Shown here piece after piece: positions 26,237-35,144 of a DNA stretch of 64,000 nt. Position 1 is the first letter of the stretch. Each line of letters opens with the position of its first letter. A program made the position numbers and the translations under genes. The DNA comes from Phycisphaerales bacterium (lineage in GTDB: Bacteria; Planctomycetota; Phycisphaerae; Sedimentisphaerales; Anaerobacaceae): positions 4,170,942 through 4,234,941 of the forward strand of contig CP070678.1 of NCBI GenBank assembly GCA_020352515.1. The letters run 5' to 3'. The notes below the pieces were generated by a model. That model was not told the DNA's origin and ran no database searches. It was given only the letters and a program-made list of their open reading frames with translations.

Positions 26237-29200
26237 CTATAAGTTCTTCCCGCAGCATTTCTTGTACTTTTTACCGCTGCCGCAGGGGCATGGGTCGTTC
26301 CGCCCAACCTTCGGATGCTCCAGCCTTATCTGCTTTACCACCTGCTCGCCCTGCGGGGCCTGCGCCGCCGCCCGCTGTCGCTCGGCCATGGCAAACTGCC
26401 CCACCTCGTCGTGGCTGGTCCGGCTGACATTCCAAACCGTCCGGGCCCTGGCCCCCGGATCCAGCCGGACCCTGAATATAATATCCGTAACACGGTCCTC
26501 GATGCTCTCGAGCATGTCGTTGAACATCCGAAAACCTTCCCGCTTGTACTCGGTCTTCGGGTCCTTCTCTGCAAATGAACGCGTCCAGATGCTGTCTTTC
26601 AAGTGGTCCATCGCGTACAGATGGTCCTTCCACGTGCTGTCGTAAACCTGCAGAAGAACGTACCTCTCCAGATCGCTCAGCTCCGAGCGGAGAAACTCAC
26701 GCGCCGCCGCAAGTATACGCTCTTTACGCTGGTCCCGGTCTGCAAGCTCTTCCTCTGTAAAAGACGCCCCGAACCTCTCCCTGGCCCAATCGACCGCCTG
26801 ACGCGGCTCGACATGATGCACCTTGTCGCCTATCTCCCGCTCCAATTGCCCGTCGTTATACGCCCTGCTCAGCTCCAGCAATTGATCGTGCAGAACCCGA
26901 GGCTTTACGTTCTGAATTCGCTCGACCGAGAGCCCGGCGTTGTACTTCCTGTTCGCCCAGTCGACAAGAGCCTCGTACGCGTAAACGTTCGGGCCTTCCG
27001 GCCCATAGACCATGTTCATCGCAAACTCGACCGGGTACTCGATCTCCCTTTGTTTGTACTTGGCCGCCGTCTGCTCGACAACAAGGGCCCGAACCTGTGA
27101 GGCGTTGAGACTCTTCAACTGCTCGACTTCCAGTTTAATGTCGAACTTGGCTTTCGCCCATTCCACAAAAGTGCGGACCGCAAAGCCCGCCCGCAGAAAT
27201 CCAACCAGCTCGGTGCAATCCCTTTTATCGACCTGCTCGGCCGCCGCCGAGATCAACTGCTCCTGCAGCTCTTCAGGAGACTGGCTCCTTATCTTGGCCG
27301 TGCTCAGGTTCACCCTGAATGCGCTCATCGCCCATTTGGAAAGCCCGGCGGCATCCCACGTCTTCGGGTCGTCGTAATCCTCGAGATACTCGCCCATCGA
27401 CAGGGATATATCGTTCGCAACGCTCTCCTTAGCCTGCCTCTTTATCATCTGCTCGATCTCTTCGGCCTTCATATCAGAGACGTCCGAGAGCTTAAGATCG
27501 ACGCCGAAGTTCGTCCGTGCCCATTCCGTCACGCACTTGACCGCATAGTCCTCGCCCAGAATCGTCTCGCAGCTCTTCCTCGCCGCCGACTCGATCATCT
27601 CGTGTATTATTTTCCGGAGCCCTTTGCCGGCAAGGATTTGACGCCTGCGCGTGTAGAAAATCTTCCGCTGGTAGTCCATCACCTCGTCGTACTCGAGCAG
27701 GCTCTTGCGAATCTCGAAGTTGCGCTCCTCCACCTTCTTCTGCGCCTTCTCAATCCCCTTGCTTATCCTCCGGTGATAAATCGGCTGCCCCTCCTCCCAG
27801 CCAATCCACGACAGCGCCTTGACCGTCCATTCCGGGGAGAATATCCGCATCAGGTCATCGTCGAAGCTCAGGAAGAACTGGCTCGACCCGGCATCGCCCT
27901 GTCTGCCCGAGCGCCCGCGGAGCTGATTGTCGATTCGCCTGGCCTCGTGCCGCTCGGTGCCCAGTATGTGCAGCCCCCCGATCTTCGGCACGCCCTCGCC
28001 CAGCTTGATGTCCGTGCCGCGCCCCGCCATGTTCGTTGCGATTGTCACGTTCCCCCGCATGTGGCCGTCACGCCCCTTATGCTGCTGCCCGGCCTTAAGG
28101 ACTATCTGCGCCTCCCGCGCGTGCTGTTTGGCGTTCAGCACCTCGTGGTCCAGCCCGAATCTTCGCTTGAGTGCCTCCGAGAGTGCCTCGCTCTTTTCAA
28201 TGCTAATGGTCCCTATGAGCACCGGCCGGCCGGCGAGGCTTATCTCGTTGATTTCCTCGACTATGGCGTTGAACTTCTCCTTCACGCTCTTGTAAATTAC
28301 GTCCTCCCGGTCGTCCCTGATGCACGGCTCATTGGTGGGTATTACAATCACCTCGAGCTTGTATATCTTCATGAACTCCTCGGACTCGGTCGCCGCCGTC
28401 CCGGTCATGCCGGCTATCTGGTCGTAGAGCTTGAAGAAATTCTGAAGCGTGATCGTCGCAAGGGTCTGCGTCTCCTCCTTTACCGTCACTGCTTCCTTGG
28501 CCTCGACCGCCTGGTGAAGACCGTCCGACCACTGACGACCGTGCATCAGCCGCCCCGTGAACTCGTCCACGATAATCACCTTGCCGTCCATCACCACATA
28601 GTCTTTTTCCCTCTCGAATGTCACGTGCGCCCGCAGGCTCTGCTCCAGAAGGTGAGGCCACTCCATGTTCGAGCCGGTGAAAAACGACCCTATCCCCGCT
28701 ATCTCCTGCGCTGCGCCAACCCCCTCGTGAGTGAGGTGAACCTGTTTCTTGTCGATCTCCACCTCGTAGTACTGGGTAATCCGCTCAAGCCTCAACTGCG
28801 CGTCGTCGTGCTCGGCCTGACTTTTCTCAATCGCGGACTGCGCCTTTTCGATGCGCTCGGAATCCTTGGCCTTCTTTGCCTCCGAAAGCTCGCCCTGCGC
28901 GTTGGCGACGGCGCGCTCCGCCGCGTCGATCCGTTTCTTTGTCCGGTCGTACTCGCTTTGAAGACTGATCAGCTTCCTCGAAACCTGGTCGGCCTTCCTG
29001 TACCTGGTCACGTCGTCGAATGCAGGACCCGATATGATAAGAGGCGTCCGCGCCTCGTCCACAAGAATCGAGTCCACCTCGTCGATTATCGCGTACTCGA
29101 GAGGACCCTGAACCATCTGCTCGAGCGATACCTTCATGTTGTCTCGCAGATAGTCGAACCCGAACTCGTTATTTGTGCCGTACGTGATGTCGCGCCCGTA

Positions 29201-29731
29201 CTGGTCTCTGCGCTCGTCGCCCGTGGTGTCCATGTCGGCCTGAATCGCCCCGACGGTCAGACCCAGCGCCTCGTAAACCGGCCCCATCCATTCGGCGTCA
29301 CGCTTGGCAAGGTAGTCGTTCACGGTGACAATGTGAACCTTCCTGCCGGTCAGATGCACCAGGTACGCCGCTAACGTCGCGACAAGAGTCTTGCCCTCCC
29401 CGGTGGCCATTTCGGCAATCTTCCCCTCGTACAGAACGTTGCCCCCGACAAGCTGCACGTCGAAATGTCGCATCTCCACGTTCCGCCTGGCCGCCTCTCG
29501 AACCACGGCGAATGCCTCCGGCAGAACATCCTCCGGCCTGGTCCCGCCGTCTATAGCAGCCTTGAACTCCGCCGTCTTGGCCTTGAGGTCGCCACCATTC
29601 TCGACGAACTGTCGCACCTCTTGCTCGAACCCGCCCGCCTGCTCGGCGATCACCGAGTAAACCTTGATCAGCCGCTCATTGCGCGACCCGAAGACTTTTA
29701 TGAGGGCCTTGCTTATCCTGCCGAATGGCAT
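26237..29731 (-). CDS. secA: Preprotein translocase ATPase SecA, extended form
   Basis: 1164 residues, about 250 longer than typical SecA. Drives Sec-dependent export. Walker A is GEGKT (111-115), the DEAD-type box IIDEVD is at 215-220, the helicase-like GMTGTA and ATNMAGRGTDI segments are intact, and the zinc SEC-C tail CPCGSGKKYKKCC closes it (1148-1160). A predicted coiled coil (about 250-320) is inserted in the preprotein-binding region. Between 735 and 1000 lie five repeats centred on W737, W800, W858, W925 and W982 with the pattern WAxxxF/Y. AAGGAAA precedes the ATG. It follows efp by 52 bases. Confidence 0.97.
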   Translation of the reverse strand: MPFGRISKALIKVFGSRNERLIKVYSVIAEQAGGFEQEVRQFVENGGDLKAKTAEFKAAIDGGTRPEDVLPEAFAVVREAARRNVEMRHFDVQLVGGNVLYEGKIAEMATGEGKTLVATLAAYLVHLTGRKVHIVTVNDYLAKRDAEWMGPVYEALGLTVGAIQADMDTTGDERRDQYGRDITYGTNNEFGFDYLRDNMKVSLEQMVQGPLEYAIIDEVDSILVDEARTPLIISGPAFDDVTRYRKADQVSRKLISLQSEYDRTKKRIDAAERAVANAQGELSEAKKAKDSERIEKAQSAIEKSQAEHDDAQLRLERITQYYEVEIDKKQVHLTHEGVGAAQEIAGIGSFFTGSNMEWPHLLEQSLRAHVTFEREKDYVVMDGKVIIVDEFTGRLMHGRQWSDGLHQAVEAKEAVTVKEETQTLATITLQNFFKLYDQIAGMTGTAATESEEFMKIYKLEVIVIPTNEPCIRDDREDVIYKSVKEKFNAIVEEINEISLAGRPVLIGTISIEKSEALSEALKRRFGLDHEVLNAKQHAREAQIVLKAGQQHKGRDGHMRGNVTIATNMAGRGTDIKLGEGVPKIGGLHILGTERHEARRIDNQLRGRSGRQGDAGSSQFFLSFDDDLMRIFSPEWTVKALSWIGWEEGQPIYHRRISKGIEKAQKKVEERNFEIRKSLLEYDEVMDYQRKIFYTRRRQILAGKGLRKIIHEMIESAARKSCETILGEDYAVKCVTEWARTNFGVDLKLSDVSDMKAEEIEQMIKRQAKESVANDISLSMGEYLEDYDDPKTWDAAGLSKWAMSAFRVNLSTAKIRSQSPEELQEQLISAAAEQVDKRDCTELVGFLRAGFAVRTFVEWAKAKFDIKLEVEQLKSLNASQVRALVVEQTAAKYKQREIEYPVEFAMNMVYGPEGPNVYAYEALVDWANRKYNAGLSVERIQNVKPRVLHDQLLELSRAYNDGQLEREIGDKVHHVEPRQAVDWARERFGASFTEEELADRDQRKERILAAAREFLRSELSDLERYVLLQVYDSTWKDHLYAMDHLKDSIWTRSFAEKDPKTEYKREGFRMFNDMLESIEDRVTDIIFRVRLDPGARARTVWNVSRTSHDEVGQFAMAERQRAAAQAPQGEQVVKQIRLEHPKVGRNDPCPCGSGKKYKKCCGKNL

Positions 29732-29783
29732 ATCTTATTTTCCTTATCTCGACGTCCGCCCCTGCTGAAACTCAATCCGCGCT

Positions 29784-30347
29784 TCAGGAATCCTTGACCC
29801 TCGTCAGATACTCGCCCGTTCGCGTATCCACACGGATTAGCTCGCCCACCTTGATAAAAGGAGGCACCTGAACGACAAGGCCCGTCTCAAGCGTGGCCGG
29901 CTTGTTCTGGTTTGTGGCCGTGGCCCCCTTGATTTCCGGCGGCGTGTCCGTCACCTCCAGGTCCACCGTGTTCGGAAGCGATACAAGAACCGGCTTGCCT
30001 TCGTACATGCTCACCTGAAGCTGCGTGTTGGGCTTGAGGTATTTCTGCCCGCCCCCGAATGCGTCGTCGTCGAGGCTGATCTGGTCATAGGTCGTCGTAT
30101 CCATCAGGACGTGCTCGCTCCCGGCCGAGTACAGGTACTCATACGTGCGCTTGTCCAGGTACGCCTCTTCAACCGTCTCCTCCGAGCGCAGACGCACGTT
30201 CTGGATCGTGCCGTCCGCCAGACTCTTGAGCTTGGTCTGATACACCGCCCCCCCCTTGCCCAGCTTGACGTGCTGATAATCAACAATTGCATAAAGCTTG
30301 CCGTCGATCTTGACGGTCTGACCTTTTCGCATCTCGGATGCTCTCAT
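29784..30347 (-). CDS. efp: Elongation factor P
   Basis: 187 residues, the normal length. Relieves ribosome stalling at polyproline. The N-terminal KOW-like domain (MRKGQTVKIDGKLYAIVDYQHVKLGKGG) holds the loop lysine that other EF-Ps modify (GKGG). The OB domains end with TRTGEYLTRV. The ATG at 30347 (GGAG eight bases upstream) is fixed by homology; the frame stays open further upstream but is not coding. The modular surface protein at 60.2 kb has a long polyproline run, which makes EF-P directly relevant in this genome. Confidence 0.96.
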   Translation of the reverse strand: MRASEMRKGQTVKIDGKLYAIVDYQHVKLGKGGAVYQTKLKSLADGTIQNVRLRSEETVEEAYLDKRTYEYLYSAGSEHVLMDTTTYDQISLDDDAFGGGQKYLKPNTQLQVSMYEGKPVLVSLPNTVDLEVTDTPPEIKGATATNQNKPATLETGLVVQVPPFIKVGELIRVDTRTGEYLTRVKDS

Positions 30348-30432
30348 ATTCTGCTCCAAAACACTCTTATTTCTGCCTTCAGCCGCGCGACGCGATTCGC
30401 CGATTACTGTTTGCCGCCGCTTTACCCAGGCA

Positions 30433-30461
30433 AGTATTGCAGAAGTGCCTGAGAATGTCAA
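30433..30461 (-). promoter_or_regulatory. efp promoter
   Basis: Minus strand: perfect TTGACA (30456-30461), 17-base spacer, AATACT (30433-30438), about 85 bases before the efp ATG and downstream of the rnr stop. efp and secA can thus be transcribed apart from rnr. Confidence 0.65.
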
Positions 30462-30502
30462 CCAAATCAATGAGGCCCCGGCCGTGTCGCCCGCCGCGGC
30501 GT

Positions 30503-32716
30503 CTATCTTCTGCCCCTCGAACGTTTGACCGTCCGGCCTCTGCGGCCCGCCCGACTCTTTCGAGGCGCCCGCGGGCCCGCTCCCGAAGCATCGGTAAGCG
30601 GCTCGGTCGGAGACAGGTTCAACTGCCGACCCGGCACGTTCACCGAGACAATATTCACCCTGATTTTCTGCCCCATTTTCACCAAGCAGCCCGAGCGCCT
30701 CCCCTCGATGCACTGGCTCTTGGCGTTGTACTTCCATGCATCGTCACCGAGGTCCGCTAAGCGGATCAGACCCTCGATCCCGAACTTCCTGCACTGCGCG
30801 AATACCCCGAACGCCGTCAGGCCCGTCACCACGCACTCGAGCTGCTCGCCCACCCTGGAGCTGAGCATCTGCAGAACCAGCACCGTCGTCAGCTCCTTCT
30901 CCGCGTCTTCGGCTCGCTGCTCTGTGAACGTGATGTGCCTGCCGATCTCCGCCAGATCGAGTTGAGCGGTGATGTCGCCTGCCGAGTCGATGTCGTTTCT
31001 CAGGTAGTATTCCAGCGCGCGATGAACCAGCAGGTCGGCGTACCTTCGTATCGGGCTGGTAAAGTGACAATAGTGGGTCGAGGCCAGCGCGAAATGACCC
31101 GTGTGAGCCGGCGAGTACTGCGCCTTCTCGAAGCTCCGCAGCACCGCAAGGTTAACCGCCAGCGAGCAATCCGTCCCCACCACCGCCGCCAGCAGGTCCT
31201 GTATCGCCACCCGGTCCGGCGTCCGAGGCAGACTGAAACCGAAAGCCCTGACAATCTTCGCCAGGTTCTGAAGACTCAGCGCATTGGGCTCCGGGTGAAT
31301 CCTCCGCAAAAAGGGCACGTCCAGCCTGTCCAGCAGGGCCGCCACCGCCTCGTTCGCCTCCACCATGAACATCTCGATCATGGTGTGCGGATAGCTGTCG
31401 TCGGCCGGGGACGCGTCCACCACCCGCCCCGCCTTGTCGAATATCAGCTCTGTCTCCGGCATCTCAAGATGGAGCATGCCGTTTTTGATTCGCCTCTCCT
31501 CGATAATCCGGCTCAACGCCTCCATATCCTTGAGCAGCCGCACGACCTCGGGCTTGATTCCTTTCGTCCGCCCCCTCAACGCCTTGTCCGCCTGCTGGTA
31601 CGTCAGCCGCTGCGCCGACCGGATGATGCTGTTGGCGAATCGCCGCGATAGAACCTTGCCCTGCGCGTCGTAAGTGATGTAGGCGCTCTTGGCGAATCGT
31701 TTCTGGTCCGGTTGGAGGCTGCATATCCCGTTGCTCAGTATCTCCGGAAGCATCGGTATCGTTTTCTTCGGCAGGTACACGCTGTTGCCGCGGTCTCGCG
31801 CCTCTGCGTCCAGCGGAGAATCCTGTGTTACGAACTCGCTCACATCCGCGATATGCACACCGAGCACGACGTTGCCCTTCGCGTTCTTTTCCAGGCTTAT
31901 CGCATCGTCGAAATCCTTCGCGTCCGGCGGGTCGATTGTTATCACGACTTTGTCCGTAATATCTTCCCGCGCCGTCGCGCCCTCCGGTTTGAACCCGCCC
32001 GCCGCCTTCCTCGCCTGATTCACACACTCCCCGTCGAACTCCTCCGGCAGGTGATACCGGCGCACCGTTGACATTATCTCCGTATAGTAGAGCCCCGCCT
32101 TGCCCAGAACCTCCAGGATAACCCCCCGGGCAAGGTATTTGTCCGTCGGATACGTCAGTATCTCCACTACAACCTTGTCCTTCTCGTTGGCCCCCTTGGC
32201 CGTGACGTCATCCACGCTTATGGGCTCGATAAAGCTCGTCCCGTCCGGCTGAATCAGCCAGCCCTCCTCGTGCCGCACCAGCGTCCCCACGAACCGGTTC
32301 TGCGCCCGTTCCAGAATCTCGATTATCTCGCCCGAGTATTGCATCTGCCCGGACCGCATCCCCCTCTTCTTGACTTTTGCCAGAACCACGTCGCCCGTCA
32401 TCGCCTCGGCGGTGTCCCGCGGCGCGATGAACAAATCCCCGTGAGCGTTCGCCTCACGCGGGATCACAAAGCCAAACCCCCGCGGATTCGCCCTGAACGT
32501 CCCCACTATCTGACCGGCCATCGCCGGAAGGCTGATCGAGTTACGAGCACCCACAACAACGTGACCGGCCCGCCGAAGCTCCTCGAACGCCTCCTTGAAC
32601 AGCGCGTAATCCTCCGGGCCCACCCCTATCGCCTTGGCCAGTTGCGACAGCTTAATCGGCTCGTAGTCCGCATGCTTGAGAAGCTTGATTATTCTCTCTT
32701 TGAGTATGTCTGCCAT
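30503..32716 (-). CDS. rnr: Ribonuclease R
   Basis: 737 residues. A 3'-5' exoribonuclease acting on structured RNA. Order: N-terminal winged-helix (ILKERIIKLLKHADYEPIKLSQLAKAIG), cold-shock OB domains (GTFRANPRGFGFVIP), RNB catalytic domain with the metal-binding aspartates in TIDPPDAKDFDDAIS and the HIADVSEFV block, and a C-terminal S1 domain (VVTGLTAFGVFAQC) followed by a very basic Arg/Lys/Gly tail. The ATG at 32716 begins the homology; an upstream in-frame ATG gives 13 extra residues of no family likeness. Confidence 0.95.
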   Translation of the reverse strand: MADILKERIIKLLKHADYEPIKLSQLAKAIGVGPEDYALFKEAFEELRRAGHVVVGARNSISLPAMAGQIVGTFRANPRGFGFVIPREANAHGDLFIAPRDTAEAMTGDVVLAKVKKRGMRSGQMQYSGEIIEILERAQNRFVGTLVRHEEGWLIQPDGTSFIEPISVDDVTAKGANEKDKVVVEILTYPTDKYLARGVILEVLGKAGLYYTEIMSTVRRYHLPEEFDGECVNQARKAAGGFKPEGATAREDITDKVVITIDPPDAKDFDDAISLEKNAKGNVVLGVHIADVSEFVTQDSPLDAEARDRGNSVYLPKKTIPMLPEILSNGICSLQPDQKRFAKSAYITYDAQGKVLSRRFANSIIRSAQRLTYQQADKALRGRTKGIKPEVVRLLKDMEALSRIIEERRIKNGMLHLEMPETELIFDKAGRVVDASPADDSYPHTMIEMFMVEANEAVAALLDRLDVPFLRRIHPEPNALSLQNLAKIVRAFGFSLPRTPDRVAIQDLLAAVVGTDCSLAVNLAVLRSFEKAQYSPAHTGHFALASTHYCHFTSPIRRYADLLVHRALEYYLRNDIDSAGDITAQLDLAEIGRHITFTEQRAEDAEKELTTVLVLQMLSSRVGEQLECVVTGLTAFGVFAQCRKFGIEGLIRLADLGDDAWKYNAKSQCIEGRRSGCLVKMGQKIRVNIVSVNVPGRQLNLSPTEPLTDASGAGPRAPRKSRAGRRGRTVKRSRGRR

Positions 32717-33081
32717 ATACGTGCTTATTCTATCTGCGCCCTCGCGCCGCCGCAAGCGCCGACTTTAGCCTGCCGCCTGCGGCGAGAATGGCAACCGTAC
32801 TGTAAGCTGCACGCCCGGATAGCAAGTCGGCGCCGACGCTGACACAGCGGATAATGCCGAACGCGCCTGCGCGAAGATGACTGATGGCAAAAGGTCTCCA
32901 GGACCAACTGGACTAAAGAATAACGTTGCAAGCTGATTCTGCTTTTCGGTGTGCTAACCGTCAAGAACCGGCCTCATTAGCCGGCCCGAGCAATCAGCCT
33001 GTTCCTACGCGCCCTTTGGCAATTTGCATCGGCCGCAACAATCGCAGCTCACACCCTGCCTGCCATCCGTACTTCTCGGCG
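32717..33081. other. Gene-less stretch of about 365 bases
   Basis: No gene seen. A weak minus-strand promoter candidate lies at 32936-32964 (TTGACG, 17-base spacer, CAGAAT), about 220 bases before rnr. Confidence 0.4.
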
Positions 33082-35127
33082 CTAACGCTGCCGCAGTTGT
33101 GCCACGACCTTCAGCTCGTGTGGCCCCATCGACAGCAGTGCGTCCCGCTCGACGGGCCGCCGCGCGAGCGTCTCCGGATCGAGCAGCCGCCGCCGCGCGC
33201 CCTTTGCCGCCGTCTCAAGCCTGAAGCTCGCGGCCTCCTGCCCCTCGTTAAACAGGATATAGTAGTCCGTCCCGCCCTTGACAACGTGCCTGACCCGCAC
33301 CCCGCGAGCAGCAGGCGTCAGCCTGACGTCATCCGTCACCAGCTTCCTGAGTCTCAAGACCCCCTCCGCCTCATCCCGCAGGTCAGCCCAGCGAATCACA
33401 CGCCCGGCCCTTTCGAGCTTCTCAACCGCCGCCTTCGCCTTCTCCGGCGGCTCGACTTCCACAATCAGCGCCTTGTAGTGCATCCCCGCAATCCGAATCC
33501 CGTCAGCCCCGACCTCTGCATCCTCCCAAAGATGCCTCGCCTCTAAGTAGTTGAAGTCGATCTGGTTCTCGAAGCACACCTTAGCCGCCCGCCACGGCAG
33601 ACTGTCGTTGAGCCCCAGTATCGCCGCCTCGCACACGTGCCTGCTGTCGGTATTGAGCCAGCACAGCCTGCGGCACGCATCGGCAAACGGCTTGTACTGC
33701 CCCCACCACGTGTTGTTCGGCCCGACGTCGGGCGGCCGCTCGTCGATTCGCGGCCCGCGAACCGAATAATAGAACGCATGGGGAATCAGCAAATTGCAAC
33801 CCCGCACAACCAGCCACCCCGTCAGCCATTTCATCTCCTCGAACGTGAAATTGTGCCCGTACGCCCCGCAATACTCGTTAACATTCCGCCGCCGCCCCAA
33901 GTGAATCATCGCCGACGACGCGCACTTGCCCTGCGTCGACTGCCCCCCCTCCAGCGCGCTCGCCTTGCCCGGCTCGATATACCGCCACACGATGTCCTGC
34001 CCCGGCATCTGAAAATACCGCAACTGCCCGATGTCGCCCGGCCCCGCCGGATGTCCCGTCAGCGCAACCCCGTGCCGCTCGCACCACCGCGATATCGGCT
34101 GATAAAAAGTCTCCTCCAATCTCGCCCGCAGCGCACGATTATAATCAGCCCGGCGCCTTGCCGCATCCGGCTCATCGCCATACCACAGCGCCGGCAGGTG
34201 CTCCGTGAAGTCATACCCGAGAAACGAATTGACCTGCTCGAGTATCCCCGTCGTCCCGGCCGCCGCCCCACGCTCGGCGCCCCTTGCCAGCATAGACGGC
34301 TCGTCCGTAAATATCGCACGCACCGTCTTGCCGAAGTGCCCGCCGAATTCATCGTAATACCGCTGGTAAACCAGCCGGATAAAGCACTCGACCGCCTCCG
34401 GATTCAAAATATCCGCGCCCGGCGGCGCATTCTCACGAACCTCCTTGTGGTCCGCCCGCCGGGGCGGATCATCCTCCAGAAAATGCAGCCCCCGTATCAC
34501 CGACCGCCCCTCGCTCGCCGCCCGGTCAACAACCGCTATCCGGTGCCCGTTCTTCTTCCGCCGCACCTCCGCAACCAGGTTCTGCCCCTCCCGAAGCTCA
34601 ACCTTTCCGTCACTGTCGATCCGTATCCCGCGCACCTCCGTGCCCGGCCTCGCCTCGTCAAGGTCCACCGCAAAAAACGCCCGCGTCCGGTACGCCGAAT
34701 TCTCCGCCACCACCTGCCCGCTCGACGACCCGCTCGGATACATCCCCTCGTCATACAGTATCACCCACATCCCCCGCCTGGCCGCCTCCTCAATGGAGAA
34801 CCGCATGTACCGGATCATCGCATCGCTCAGCCATCCGATGCTCCTGGGCAGCCCCGCCCGCGCATGGATCACGAACGCATACACCCCGTGAGCGCGAAAG
34901 TCCGCCATCTGCCGCGCAATCTCTTCTTCCGTGAGCGCATCGTTCCAGAACCAGAACGGCGCCTGCGAAAACTCGCCAGGGGGCTCCGCCCACTCACGCG
35001 GCAGCTTGATTTGCCCGTCTTTCTCTCCCGAAGGCCCACCCGCCAAAACGCAACCAGGTGCCAAAAGCCCAACCCCACTACCCCCCACAACCTTCAAAAA
35101 CGCACGCCTGTCAATAATGTTTCCCAC
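33082..35127 (-). CDS. GH106-like (alpha-L-rhamnosidase-type) exported protein
   Basis: 681 residues from the GTG at 35127, which has AAGGAG seven bases upstream and leads straight into a Tat-like signal (IIDRRAFLKVVGGSGVG). An ATG at 35148 overlapping the preceding stop is the alternative. The sequence follows the GH106 pattern: APFWFWNDALTEEEI, GVYAFVIHARAGL, WVILYDEGMYPSGSSSGQVV and TVRAIFTDEPS, with a later barrel segment (VALTGHPAGPG). GH106 enzymes remove rhamnose from plant and microbial glycans. It is shorter than typical GH106, so loss of accessory domains or a different specificity is possible. Confidence 0.7.
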   Translation of the reverse strand: MGNIIDRRAFLKVVGGSGVGLLAPGCVLAGGPSGEKDGQIKLPREWAEPPGEFSQAPFWFWNDALTEEEIARQMADFRAHGVYAFVIHARAGLPRSIGWLSDAMIRYMRFSIEEAARRGMWVILYDEGMYPSGSSSGQVVAENSAYRTRAFFAVDLDEARPGTEVRGIRIDSDGKVELREGQNLVAEVRRKKNGHRIAVVDRAASEGRSVIRGLHFLEDDPPRRADHKEVRENAPPGADILNPEAVECFIRLVYQRYYDEFGGHFGKTVRAIFTDEPSMLARGAERGAAAGTTGILEQVNSFLGYDFTEHLPALWYGDEPDAARRRADYNRALRARLEETFYQPISRWCERHGVALTGHPAGPGDIGQLRYFQMPGQDIVWRYIEPGKASALEGGQSTQGKCASSAMIHLGRRRNVNEYCGAYGHNFTFEEMKWLTGWLVVRGCNLLIPHAFYYSVRGPRIDERPPDVGPNNTWWGQYKPFADACRRLCWLNTDSRHVCEAAILGLNDSLPWRAAKVCFENQIDFNYLEARHLWEDAEVGADGIRIAGMHYKALIVEVEPPEKAKAAVEKLERAGRVIRWADLRDEAEGVLRLRKLVTDDVRLTPAARGVRVRHVVKGGTDYYILFNEGQEAASFRLETAAKGARRRLLDPETLARRPVERDALLSMGPHELKVVAQLRQR

Positions 35128-35144
35128 CGTCTTTCTCCTTCTTA

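Noticed and set aside
27602..29374. 590-codon open frame on the plus strand
   Set aside because: Lies fully inside secA on the opposite strand. GC-rich coding DNA leaves such frames open, and its translation is rich in Arg/Leu/Pro/His with no family pattern.
30348..30737. Extension of the efp frame upstream
   Set aside because: It overlaps the end of rnr and the efp promoter. EF-P has normal length from the ATG at 30347.
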